Below, in pieces: positions 22,641-33,689 of a DNA stretch of 64,000 nucleotides. Location: NCBI GenBank assembly GCA_023935145.1, contig CM043702.1, positions 75,262,820-75,326,819 on the forward strand, given 5' to 3'. Each line of letters begins with the position of its first letter. Positions within the stretch are counted from its first letter, which is position 1. This DNA comes from Bretschneidera sinensis (Eukaryota; Streptophyta; Magnoliopsida; Brassicales; Akaniaceae). The notes below the pieces were generated by a model that was given only the letters and a program-made list of their open reading frames with translations, was not told the DNA's origin and made no database searches. Both the position numbers and the translations under genes were made by a program.

Positions 22641-23860
22641 GTAACTTAAAAACAAACTTGGATAGACCAAATCCTTTAGTATCTGCGAAATGGAGGACTC
22701 CTAGAAGAAATGAACGAGGTTAGGAAAGTTATCTTTAACGCTTCGTGATTTACCCTCTTCAATGGTTAGCTATACAAAAGAGGTCTTACGACTCTTTACT
22801 TGAAATGCCTCAACCTGACTAAGGCCAATTATGCTATCTGAGAGGTCCATAAAGGGATAAGCAGGAATGACTTGGGAGAAAGGGCTCTGGCATACAAAAT
22901 TCTCTAACACATGTATTATTGGCCAAAAATTTTACACGAAGCCATGAACATGGTCAAAAAGTGCAAAACATTTCAAGAGTATGCTCCAGTGTCTCTCCGA
23001 CCCGCTAATCCATTAACATCCATCAGTAGTCCTCTTTTTGTCACCATGTGGGCACTGGATATACTTGGTCCTTTCCCTAAGGCACCAAGGGAAAGAGAAC
23101 ACCTAATAATCACCATCGACTAATTCACCAAGTGGGTGGAAGCCGAGCCCCTCACCAAAATCATTGATTACCAAACTCGATAATTCATGTGGTGATCTAT
23201 AGTATGCTAGTTTGGAATACCAAGGATCCTAGTCGCAGACAATAGGAAGTAGCTTGTTAGGTCTAGACTAAAGTTCTTTTGTAAAGACCTTGAAATCGAG
23301 CACCCACTATCCTCGGCAAGTTACTTATAGACTAATGGACAGGCTGAAGTAACAAATAGAACCCTTCTGCAAGGTATAAAAAAAAGACTCAAAGACACTG
23401 ATAGACAGTGGTTCAAGCCCTTACCAAATGTTCTTTGGGCCTATCGGATAACCACTCATACCCTGATAGTGGAGACTCTACTATTTTCACTTACAGATCA
23501 AAAGTTCCCACTTGAGATCGAGGCACCTTCGCTTCGAGTTCTTCACTTTGAGGCAAACAACAACTAAGAGGCCCTCAAGATGAATGCCAACTTAATTGGT
23601 GAAGTAAGAGGCAGAGCCTAGATCAAGATCACTACTTACAATCAGAGGGTGGCACGATATTATGACTCTCGAGTCAAAGGGAGGACTTTCCGACTCAATA
23701 ACTTAGTTCTTAGAAAGGTTGAAATATTCCAGTCATGAAAAACCAGATAACTTCTTTCGAATTGGGAAAGATTTTATCGCACCGAAACCTTCTAGCTTGA
23801 GGATCTCAACAATAACCTGATTCCTTAAACATGGAACGCTGTGAACCTTCAATAATTCTA
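22641..23860 (+). pseudogene. Tat-type integrase, broken
   Basis: Zinc-module end YYWPKILHEAMNMVKKCKTF (22916 on), core WALDILGPFPKAPREREHLI with the first Asp near 23055, then FTKWVEAEPLTKI, IPRILVADN (second Asp near 23240) and TNGQAEVTNRTLLQGIKKRL (Glu near 23346). LWAYRITTHT near 23440 and YYDSRVKGRTFRLNNLVLRK near 23660 lead to the C-terminus, ending about 23855. One 70-codon piece (22911-23123) is open; stops lie on both sides. Confidence 0.88.
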
Positions 23861-23989
23861 TCAGTAGGACTCACTTTTTTTACCTCTAGTTATATAATTT
23901 TTGTTAGTTATTAACAGAGTTATTATTTCGGCAAGTTATTAATAAAGTCATTATTTGAATTCATATAAAAAGGGTAGGACATACACTAG

Positions 23990-24310
23990 TCCCCTATCCT
24001 TCTCACCCACAACATCTTGAGCACCAACTACCCCATATCCTCAGCCATCCTGGTATTGGCCTTGTCACCGTCCTCAACATCTTCGCCACCCTAAAAAATA
24101 ATGTTGCATCCTCTGCTGGAATCTTGATCATCGAAAAATCTAAGTCAGGGAAATGCTTGGACATTAAGGCCTTGGAATCCTCGAAGCCATCAAGCAACTT
24201 TGAGCTCAGTAGCCATAACATCCGACTGTTGAGCCTCACCCATCTGGGTGTTCAGGGATGCCATTTAAACCCTTAGTAGCCTAACCTCTTGATCCTTCAC
24301 TAAAATAAAA
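23990..24310 (-). pseudogene. Antisense coding remnant behind Tat pol; unknown protein
   Basis: The minus strand reads open for 78 codons (24239-24003), including LLDGFEDSKALMSKHFPDLD and SMIKIPAEDATLFF, with further coding-like sequence upstream (QMGEAQQSDVMATELKVA). No domain recognised by me. It is opposite to and downstream of the integrase, as at 3370-2340 behind the other Tat remnant. Extra antisense frames in this place are known for Tat-lineage elements; function unknown. Confidence 0.5.
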
Positions 24311-24649
24311 GACTGTAGATCGGTAAACGAGGCATGATAGTCTTCTAATTACCTATTGGTCTCAATAAAATGTTGGGTCAATGCTCTTGAAACCACGCTT
24401 GTATACAGAAAAATAATATTCAAGACAAAAATATTGAAAACATCACCAAGGACTTACTTGGGCTTGAATTCCATCCATTAAATAGGCTAGGACATTAGGG
24501 CTTCAGCACCTAGCTCGACCCAGTCTAAAGCTGGGATACTCTTGGTCAAATACTATCGAGCGACCCTAAGGCTCCCCATCAGCAAAACACTTTTTTATGA
24601 AATAATTTAGAAGAAACAAATCATAATCTGAAGGAGATCTGAGACCTTG
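24311..24649. other. Spacer between antisense remnant and minisatellite
   Basis: No coding or repeat structure seen. Presumably still the 3' untranslated region of element C. Confidence 0.4.
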
Positions 24650-25054
24650 CACGAGGCTAAGACAGCGTATGACGACAAGGCATCGCACACGACTAAGGTC
24701 ACGCACAAAGCCAAGACCTCGCACATGGTTTAGACTGTGCACGAGGCCAAGACCCCGCACACGACTGAGACTACGTACAAGGCTAAGACCCCACACACGA
24801 CCAAGACCATGCACAAGGCTGAGACCTTGCATAAAGCAAAGTCCCCACACAAGGGCAAGACCCCATATGAGGTCAAGACCGTGCACACAATTGAGACCAC
24901 ACATAACGCAAAAACTTCACACAAAACCGAGACCTCGCATGAGGCCAAGAATAAGCATGAGGTTGAGACCCTACACCAGGCCAAGATCCTACATGAGGCC
25001 AAGACCTCTCATTTGGCTGAGATCGAGCACAAGGCTGAGACCTTGCACATAGCC
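24650..25054 (+). repeat. 18-bp minisatellite, about 22 units, keeping open frames
   Basis: Units such as AAGACCCCGCACACGACT, GAGACTACGTACAAGGCT and AAGACCATGCACAAGGCT follow each other in register from about 24660 to 25052. As 18 is a multiple of three, one plus frame (24737-25057) reads as a degenerate hexapeptide (K/E)-T-x-H-x-A, and several other frames on both strands also stay open. Tandem repeats are common in the 3' untranslated regions of Tat elements. I take the open frames as a by-product of the repeat, not a gene. Confidence 0.92.
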
Positions 25055-25370
25055 TGACATACACACTACTCGCTGCACACACTACTAACTACGCACACTA
25101 CTCACTGCGCACACTGCTTGATGTGCACACTCATTGCACATACTAATCTCTGTGCCCACTGCTTGATGCGCACACTACTCACTGAACACACTCGATATGC
25201 ACACTTTTTGTTACACACACTATTCCCCATGCACATTGCTCGTTGTGCACACTACTCAAAGTGAACACTGGTTGTTGCATAGACTACTCATTATGCACAT
25301 TAATTTTCTTGCATACTACTCCCTATGCACCCTCACTGTGCACACTGCTCTCTGTGCACACTTGGTACTT
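25055..25370 (+). repeat. 16-bp VNTR at the start of D LTR copy 1
   Basis: Degenerate units near CTGCGCACACTACTCA, period about 16. The same repeat opens copy 2 (29434-29615), appears at 32036-32059 and again at 44305-44430. It thus marks the D LTR start. Confidence 0.88.
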
Positions 25371-26597
25371 GTCACGGTACCCACCATTTGGCATAGTTGT
25401 TACCTGTGAGTTGGTCTTCGAGTGGGCTGTGTGGTGACCTATATGAGTTTTGTGCAGTAGTGTGGTCTGGTTGTGGGGTAGTTATGCAGCAGATGTGTGT
25501 CAACGATGTGCTAGAGTGGCAAAGTGGCATTTTCATAAATATGTGATTTATGCACCAAAAATTAAGGGAAATTTTCGAGGAGTATCTTGAAGTTGTGTGC
25601 AGTGATATGGTATATTTAGATTTGGGAGATTGCATGAATTCTATTTATTAAAGGATTATAATGGTTCAAGCATGAGATATGTTTCCTAGTGGTAATGCTC
25701 AAAATGACTTAAAACTCTTTAGGTGGCGAGATGTTATCGGGCTCTTCACCACCCCTGGTTTGTGCACATGGGTCATAGTTGGGCTATGATTTGAGACATG
25801 TGTTGGCACTAAGAGAGCCTCCCAAGGTAACTAGGGGTGTAGGTTTCTGGGGCCACTAGAGGGTGACTCGAGCCTCCATGAAGATGAGAGCTTTATGGAC
25901 AATATAGGTGGCTCACATGCACCATATTGCACTCTTTTCCTATGGTTAAGGCTTTATTATATGCTCAATATTGTGTGGGCTATTGGATATCATCTTGGCA
26001 CTATGTGTGCAAGTAGTGTGCAATTTTTGTGTGGCAATGAGGCACCCGTGTAAACATCATCGGTTAAGTTGTGGGCTGCATGCGTGCAACCATATCAACA
26101 TTTGTGCAGCCTCTAGATTATGTTGTGTGCTATCATCAGTGCGTTTAGCACAATGATGGTAGGCAGTGTGCATCGGTGGGCGAATTGCGCATCGGCTAAC
26201 TTCGGTTGAGCTTATAAGGGGTGTGCGTGTAGCTAGACTTGAGAGTTGGTTACGTGCATTTAGATTTGTAGGTCGTATGCTCTCTATTAGGAAGGTGGAA
26301 TATTTTCCATATGTCTAGCACAAGAAAAGAGGGGTACAAGCAGTAGATCAGTGACTAGAACAATTAGGGGAGACATTGTGCGTCTTTGGTGGGCACACAA
26401 GTAAAAGGGATTGTAGGTCTTTGAGTTAGGAATTGACATAGTTGATGACTTTATAGAATTTTTAGGATGTTTTAGGATTCTAATGGGACTTTAGTCATGT
26501 GCTCTTAATCGAGTAAATGTTCCCTATTGGGCTCTAAAGGCATGAGGGCTTATGGGAGCCAATAGCACTGGTCTGTGGCTATTCGGGTCAGTGGGAT

Positions 26598-29060
26598 TAG
26601 GGGTGGCAATTTTGGACACGATACGTGAACCCGACACGACACGACATGAAATAAAGCATCTTAGTGTTGAGTATAATCGGGTTCGTGTCGTAATCGTGTC
26701 GACACGATTATGACACGGAATAATCGTGTCGTGTCGCGGGTTGACCCGCCAACCCGATTTGACACGATTAATGGATTGCGGGTTGATGGGTCGTGTTGAC
26801 ACGATTATGACCCATGACCTGTTTATGACCCATTTAAAAAATTTATATATTAAATTAAATAAAAACTTAGTATATATATAAATAAACTCTAAATTACAAA
26901 CCCAAAAGCCTCCGTTTTTGCACTTCTCTGGTCTCTCTCTCGCCTCTGTTACAAAGCTATAAGTTCTCTCCTCTCTCCTCTCTCTTCCACTTCCTTTTTC
27001 TGATTTTTTTTCTCCTAACCTCACCATCAGCTCAACTTTCTCTCTCCCAGCAGGTAGCATCGCAGCATCACCGGCACCGGATCGATCTCTAGTGCCTTCA
27101 ACGCTTTCAAGTCCTCAACTCTCATCTCTTGGAAATTTGTATACTCTCTCTGTTCATATCTATTGTTTAGAATCTAAACTGGAAATATAAACTTAATTGT
27201 TGATTTTTGATCTATTTCCAAGAAAATGAAAGGAACCCAGATCTATTTCCAAGAACCCAGATTTAAATTTAATTAAAAGTAGTGTTATATATATATGAAA
27301 CAAACTTTTAAAATGTCAATAATGTGACCCAAAAACATGCACATCTCTTTTCTCTTAAAAGAAAGTGTAAGGTATGGCAACTTGTGATTTAGTCCATTTT
27401 CCACAGAAGATTGCATCCTCTGGCTTCCTTCTCCTGGTAAATTGGTTTGGTTTACTCCTCACATTCTTAAGCATAGTTTCATTACCTGGTTAGCACGCTA
27501 TTCATGACAAGCTTTCTACTAAGGTAAGGAAACAGAAATAGGGAAACCAAGTTTGTACTGATTGTGTTCTTTGCAACAAAAAGTCCTATAGTAGAGATCA
27601 TAATTTCTTTGACTACTGATATTCAACACGTATTTGGCATCAAGTATTTGGTTAAAGCTAATGTTAAAAGGCTTTCTCTTAGGACCTGGTGATATATTAT
27701 ATTATTTAAACAGAGTACATAAATATTAATTTTTCTGCAGATTTGTAGCTATAGTGACTGCAAAGATTTACAACTGCGAGTGCATGATTTTTTTGTAGAT
27801 TTGTTGCTGTAAATATAGTGCATTAACTGCTAGCTGCTATGTGTTATTACTGAATTGTTTTCTACAGATTTAGTGAAACAGCTAGGTGTTTGTTTTAATT
27901 GCTTGACTCACTTTGTGATTGTTTTAATTTTAATGTGATGTAATTTGTTATTGACTTTATGATTTTATTATTTCTTATGTTTAGCTATATGTGTTTGTTT
28001 TTTATATCTTATTATATTTTTTATTTTTCATTTTGAATTGAATGGAGACAATAATAAGTTTTAAAAAACCTAACTCTAAATCTCTAATGTGTTGTTTATA
28101 TGTAGATCGATGGAGGATAAAGATGACATTATTGTTGAGGCTTGTGATAGTATGGATGTGCTTGATGAAGAAGATGATGATGCAGTTGAGTTAGAGGAAG
28201 TAGTTGCTGCTATGAAATCTAAGAAAAAAGTGGAAAATTGTAAAAGAAAACTTACCTCACTAGTCTGGAAGTTTTTTGACATGCTTCCTCTTGGAGATGA
28301 TAAGAAAAAGAGATGCAAGTGCAAGAGGTATGGAATAACAGACGTTGTTGATGGTAACTTTGGAACAGCTAATATGAAACGCCATATGAGAAATGGCTAC
28401 AAAAGCGATGGAAGAGTTTACTATTGATGTAATGGATATAAATATGAATGAGAATGAATCATTTGCACCTCCATCTGAGGGTTCTGTTGCTAATTTGGTT
28501 GGCTAATGTTGTAATATTGTGTACTTGTAATTGGATGACTTATGACTTATAGTGTTATTGTTTCTTTTTATTTGTTTTTTTTTGCTTATGGTTGATATGG
28601 ATTATAATTGATAAATAAATGTTTATGCTATTAATTAGACTTTTTTATGTGTATTTGGATCATGAATATGTTGAAATTTGGATTATGAATGATTACATGA
28701 TAAATTATATTTGCTTATGTAATAAATAGGTTATGGTGGGTCGGGTCGGGTCGTGTCGTGTTGTGTCAAAATTTGGACTATGAAAAATTAGGCGTGTCTT
28801 GTTGTCGTGTCGGGTTTAACACGACCCATTTATTAAACGGGTTAAGTGTGTCGTGTTGTCGTGTCGTGTCTAACACGACCCATTTATTAAACGGGTTAAG
28901 TGTGTCGTGTCGTGTTACCCGTTTAATAAATAGGTCGTGTTCGTGTTGGGTTTTCTTGACACGATTAATAATCGTGTCATGTTCGTGTCGACCCATTTAG
29001 TGTTACACCTAACATCGACACGACACAAACACAACCCGTCAACCCGAATTGCCACCCCTA
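26598..29060 (+). mobile_element. Non-autonomous hAT transposon with perfect 8-bp target duplication
   Basis: Inverted ends TAGGGGTGGCAATT (26598) and AATTGCCACCCCTA (29060). Target duplication AGTGGGAT at 26590-26597 and 29061-29068, 8 bp as usual for hAT. The paralogous D LTR copy 2 has the uninterrupted site (GTCAGCAGGATGTTGT near 30823). Subterminal regions (26610-26830 and 28735-29040) are packed with GACACG/CGTGTC motifs, typical of transposase-binding arrays. Inside lie a pyrimidine-rich leader (26890-27130), an intron-like AT-rich stretch and one short reading frame with a degenerate BED finger. The catalytic RNase H-like transposase domain is missing. Confidence 0.95.
28110..28427 (+). 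pseudogene. BED-finger N-terminus of a hAT transposase (truncated)
   Basis: 105 residues from the ATG at 28110; TATGTAG just upstream looks like a splice acceptor, so this may be a second exon. Acidic N-terminus (DEEDDDAVELEE, about residues 19-30), a basic patch, then LTSLVWKFFDMLP (residues 48-60), the usual W/F block opening a BED zinc finger. Cys69 and Cys71 are spaced by one residue instead of two, His92 is present, and the last ligand position holds Tyr97 (GTANMKRHMRNGYKSD). The DNA-binding finger is therefore probably broken. Nothing downstream resembles the transposase core, so the element must have moved, if at all, with enzyme from elsewhere. Confidence 0.75.
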
Positions 29061-29433
29061 AGTGGGATGTTGTGCTTGGTTTGAGACTACTACACTAACC
29101 TCTAAGATAAGGGTAAGTATCTTGCAGGTCTTGGCATCAGGTATATTAGGTCTTGAAGACTTTAGTTTTAGTTGAGAATCGGAGGCACTGTAGGATGGTT
29201 ACTTAGTACCGGGCCAAGATTTGAAGAAAGACCTTGAGGGCTTGTGTGTGCACTTGAGTGAGTTTCTTAGAATTGCAATTTGAGTTTTAGATAAGTATGA
29301 TGAGTCATGTGGCTTCAAAAGGTTGTCTTCGAGTTCTTGAGGCAAAAAATCGAGGAGAAGAAAGGCTGGCTGAGACTTGGAGAAGTTTTGGCACCGCATG
29401 ATCCCTTGGATTTAGGGAAAATCTAGTGGATTG

Positions 29434-31203
29434 TGACACTACACACACTACTCATTTCACACACTGCTCACTATGCACACTTGCTGTGCACACTACTCAC
29501 TATCCACACTTCTCGATGTGTACATTGCTCGTTGTAAATAGTACTCATCGCACACACTGCTCGTTGCGAATAATATTCATCGCACATACTCTTTACAATG
29601 CACACTAATTGATACGTGTCATGGTACGTAGCATTGGGCGATTGCTACCCGTTAGTTGGCCTTTGAGTGGGATGTGTGGTGATCTATGTGAGTTATGTGT
29701 AGCAATGTGACCTGATTATTGATGAGTTATGTAGCTGAAGTGTGCCAGTGGTGTGCTAGAGTGGCACAGTGGAATTTTCATAAATATGGGATTTATGCTC
29801 CGAAAATTATTGGAAATTTTTGGGGCATACCTCGATGTTGTGTGTAGTGGTATATTGTGATTAGATTTAGCAGATTGCATAAATTCTATTTATTAAATTA
29901 TTATGATGGCTCAAGCATGAGGTTTGTTTCCTAATGGTAATGCTCAAATGACTTAAGACTCCTTAGGGGGAGACATAGTGTCGGGCTCTTCACCACTTCT
30001 CATGTGCGCACATAGGCCATAGTTGGGCTATGGTTTGAGACATGTGTGTGCACTAAGTGAGTCTCCTAAGTTAACTTAGACTACATGTTTTCGCCCACCA
30101 GAGGGTGACTCGAGCCTCCATGAAATTGGGAGCTTTATGGACACTATAGATGGCTTGTATGCACTATATTGTTCTCTTTTCCTATGTTTGAGACTTTACC
30201 CTATGTTCACTATCATGTGGGCTATCAGATATCATCTTGGCACTATGTGTACAAGTATTGTGTTGTTCTCGTGTGGCAATAAGGCATCCGTGGGGACATT
30301 ATCAGTTAAGTTGTGGGCTGAGTACGTATATACTCTTGGTTATGTTTTGGGCTATCTTCAGTGTGTTCAGCATAGTGATGGGAGGCATTATGCATCAGTG
30401 AGCAAGTTATGCATCAGCTATCTTCGGTTCGGCTTGTAAGTGGTGTGTATGGAGCTAAACTTGAGAGTTGGTTACGTGCAGTCAGATTTGTGGGTGGTAT
30501 GCTCTCAGTTAGGATGGTGGAATATGATTTATGTGTCTATCACAAGAAAAGAGGGATTTTGTTTTAGTGTGTAAGAAACGGCTCAGTGACCAACATAATG
30601 AGGGGCGACATTGCGCGTCTTCGGTGGGCACATAGGTAAGAGGGTTTGTAGCTCTTTGAGCTAGGAATTGACACAGATGACAAGTCTGCTGAATTTTTAG
30701 GATGTCTTAGGGTTCTAATGAGAATTTACTAATGTGCTCTTAATCGACTAAGTGTTCCTCATTAGGGTCTAAATGCATGAGGGCCGATGTGAGCCAGTAG
30801 CACTCGTTAGTGGCTATTCAGGTCAGCAGGATGTTGTAGTTGGTTTCAAACTAGTATGTTAACCTCTAAGACAAGGGTAAGAATCTTCCAAGTCTTGGAA
30901 TCAAGTATGTTGGGTCTTAAAGACTTTCGTATAAGTTGACAATCAGAGGCACGGTAGGATGGTTGCTTGGTAGCAGGCCAAGCTTTGAGTGAAGACCATG
31001 GGTGCTTGTGTGCATGCTCGAGTGAGTTTCTTAGTATTGCAGTTTCAATTTAAGAGAAGTGTGATTAGTCATGTGACTTTAAAAAGGTTGTCTCGTGAGT
31101 TCTTGAGGTGAAAACTCGAGGTGAAGAAAGGTTGGCTGAGACTTAGAGAAGTTTTAGCGCCGTAAGATCCTCTGGATTTAGGGAAAATAGGGTGGACTGT
31201 ACA
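29434..31203 (+). repeat. Family D LTR, copy 2
   Basis: 1.77 kb from TGACACTACACAC to GGACTGTACA. Directly abuts copy 1, sharing TGACA at the junction. Starts with the 16-bp VNTR (to about 29615). A Met-type PBS follows after a 3-base gap, so the right end is secure. It contains the unoccupied hAT target. Confidence 0.85.
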
Positions 31204-31206
31204 AGC

Positions 31207-31218
31207 TGGTATCAGAGC
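31207..31218 (+). promoter_or_regulatory. Primer-binding site of family D element (initiator Met type)
   Basis: TGGTATCAGAGC, perfect match to the standard PBS, 3 bases after the CA end of D LTR copy 2. Confidence 0.92.
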
Positions 31219-32059
31219 AAAATCATTCTCCATTGGAGTGGCTTGGTTATGAGTAGAGACTTTAATCAGTGAGTTAGTTGTGATGTTGGGAGCATCTCGA
31301 TCTTATTGAGCAAGATGGTGGTATCGGTTATTGGCTTTGTGGTTTGCATGAGTCGGTAGGATTTGGCATGTCCACACTTGAAAGGAGGTAAGTTATGGAC
31401 TTGTCATGAGTTTGAATTATGGTTTGGTTCTATGATCTAAACTAGTTTACCAACATATACATAAGGTGTGAGTTTTGTTACTAGCTTGGGAGAGCACAAA
31501 CCTATGGACATATGTGGGAGTGTTTCATGCGGGTGCTTTTGGAGCGTTGGCTTGTGTACTTGTCCTAAAAGGTGGACTTATTGTGATCTCGACTAGTGGA
31601 CCAACGTAGGCATAGTCGTTCATGTGGTTACTGACTTGGGAGAGAACAACCTTGTGGAACATGTGTAGGTGTGTTTCCTAAGGGAGATTTTAAGCATCGA
31701 CTAGTGTGTTTGTCCAAGAGGTAAACTTACACTTGGGACCTAGTTAGTGAGCATTTCTATAATGTCACGAGGCATGCTACTTGATTTGGTTGGGACTGAA
31801 GTTGGCATCTGGTTCAGTGTCGGCTTTGAGGACTTTGGCCAAGTGTGTTAATTTGGTTCTTTCTGTTTTGGGTTAATGTTTTGCTTTGTGAGCCATCGAA
31901 GGCCCAAGATCGATCGCATTGTTTAGATATACAAATTGGTGGCTTCCTTGTGAAAATAAAGGTTTCTATCTTGAGAAGGAAAATAGATTTTCCTAGCCAA
32001 GGGTTGGCTTTAAGTGAACAAGTTGGAGGAACCCACACTGCTCATTGCGCACACCACTC
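31219..32059 (+). other. Leader of family D element with a 151-bp tandem duplication
   Basis: No protein-like frame. The block from ACTAGTTTACCAAC (31441) is repeated from ACTAGTGGACCAAC (31592), diverged. At 32036-32059 a short piece of the D VNTR (CACTGCTCATTGCGCACACC) reappears, i.e. perhaps the start of a further D LTR, and is cut by the LINE tail. The VNTR resumes at 44305 beyond both LINE copies. Confidence 0.55.
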
Positions 32060-32303
32060 TTTTTTTTTTTTGAAAAAAGCCTACTTGAGGTGGAGGAGTT
32101 TTAGTGTACCCCTACCAGTTTATTAAAATTAAACTAAAAAATAACAAGTAAATGGGGGCCAAAAGAGCCTATACCCTAGCAACAAGCTCGTAGGGCCTTA
32201 AACCTTACCTTATGAAAAACAATTGCATCTTTGTATAAATAGGCAAGCCTGAATCATCATGATCCAAAACCTGCTTACAAGATAAAGGTAAATTAGATAA
32301 ATT

Positions 32304-32800
32304 TCAAAATAAGTTAGAACAACCAAGCACTTGGCCCTCTTTTGCTAAGCTGTCAGCAAGCCCATTTGCTTCACAAAACATATGATGCACACACTCAAGA
32401 TTTGGGAGAAGCCCCTGAATGTGCCGAACCACATAAAAGATTTCCCATGGAGACGCACATTGCCCCAAGATTATCTGGACCAGGGACTTCAAATCACACT
32501 CCACCTCGAACACCGAGAAACCATGCTCAAGAGCCTGCTGCAGGCCCAACAGCAAGGAATGGACCTTAGTTTGCATGTTCGTGCACTCCTTGAAACAAAA
32601 AGAATACACCAGAAGAAGCCGAGGCCCAACTGGAAGCATTCCACAACTAACACTCCCCAAAGCGGAAACTGACATGTCTGAGTTAATTTTAATGGCGTTA
32701 TTTGCAAGCCTAACACAATAGACCCAAATGCCATGTCTATTTAGCACCAACTTAATCAGCAAGCCCAATGATCTAAGACGACTTTTATCCCTGGATTTTA
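32304..32800 (-). pseudogene. LINE RNase H domain
   Basis: Open for 154 codons (32768-32304). IKINSDMSVSALGSVSCGML holds the first Asp; KVHSLLLGLQQALEHGFSVF follows with Leu where the usual Glu sits; EVECDLKSLVQII holds the next Asp; HHMFCEANGLADSLAKEG is the terminal ..R.AN..AD.LA.. block. Upstream frame is lost. It would degrade RNA in RNA-DNA hybrids during target-primed copying. Confidence 0.85.
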
Positions 32801-33689
32801 ATTTCGACCTGGGCTAAAAAATTACTGTCAAATCCTGAAGCCTATCCAGCACATGCTGAATGACTCAAGCCAAGCTAAATTGCAAGCCCTCAAATAAGGC
32901 GTCATTGTGAGCCCACTAGATTGCCTATAAACCTCAAATAAGAACCCCTATTTTAATGATGCCCATCTGAGATCTAATGTGGGATTTATGAAACCAGTGC
33001 TCCATAAGTTATGTAAGAGAACTCATTGGAGGCACATCTAGGCAACCACCGAAAAAAATTCAAACAACTTGTTCTAGTCCACTAATATCAAATAAATGGT
33101 CTAACAACTCCACATGAGAATGAATGCAACACACACAATTGGACACCAAAGAAATACCTATGGAATGAATTCTTGTGTCCACCGAAACTGCATTTAAAAG
33201 CACTTTCCAAACAAAACAGGTTAATTTGGGTGGAATCCATTTATTTTATAACTTCAAATGCCATCTAAAACTATGATTTTTTATATGAATAAAGTGCCAA
33301 TACTCTTTAGAGCTGAACTTACCTAAATCTGAATGATCCCAAGCGAGCACATCCTCCATCAAGTTCAAACGAACATGAGATGCGTCAAAATAAAGTTAGG
33401 GGAAATCAACATGTAACTGATCCATTTTGGACGGGTCATTAAGTACCTCCCTGATTGATGCTTCAGGAAAAGGAATCGGATCTAGTGTGATAGAATTATG
33501 GTGCCAACGACTAGACTAAAATGGAATAGCACCTACACAAACCACCCAAGTAGAATTTTACAGAATCTTTGTAATATGGGGGAGCAACAACTGCCAGCCC
33601 CTGGAACTGAACTAAGGCACACTTTGGTACGAACTTGGGAGATCGTATTTTCCTCTCATGAACTGAGTCCATAGGGTTTTACTGCACAC

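Larger units (their letters stand above)
18948..24640 (+). mobile_element. Tat-type Ty3/gypsy retrotransposon (element C), 3' LTR missing
   Basis: In order on the plus strand: 501-bp LTR, PBS, degenerate gag, protease, RT, RNase H, a second archaeal-like RNase H, integrase, and an antisense coding remnant. The doubled RNase H is the hallmark of the Tat lineage. Every domain carries stops and at least two active sites are changed. The expected 3' LTR is not found; an 18-bp minisatellite and the LTRs of another family (D) follow instead. Confidence 0.88.
25055..29438 (+). mobile_element. Family D LTR, copy 1, interrupted by a hAT element
   Basis: Aligns through its length with copy 2 (29434-31203) once the hAT insert 26598-29060 is removed: VNTR start, then GCTAGAGTGGCA, CGGGCTCTTCACCAC, GTTGGGCTATG, GAGGGTGACTCGAGCCTCCATGAA (shown here in part), and an end GGATTGTGACA against GGACTGTACA. 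Begins TGACATACACAC. Net length without the insert about 1.9 kb. Family D is a gypsy- or copia-type LTR whose body is not in the window; its PBS follows copy 2. Confidence 0.8.

Noticed and set aside
24566..25082. Several overlapping open frames of 69-127 codons on both strands
   Set aside because: All are readings of the 18-bp minisatellite; a repeat of length divisible by three keeps several frames open at once.
26524..27060. A 178-codon minus-strand frame
   Set aside because: Starts in the hAT leader, runs through the GACACG array and past the element end into the D LTR; no protein-like continuity.
29426..29608. A His/Thr/Cys-rich 60-codon frame
   Set aside because: Reading of the 16-bp VNTR of the D LTR.
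31845..32126. A 93-codon plus-strand frame
   Set aside because: Crosses from the D leader through the LINE poly(A) tail; two unrelated sources, no domain.
32342..32672. Overlapping plus-strand frames of 75-96 codons
   Set aside because: Shadows of the LINE RNase H coded on the minus strand.
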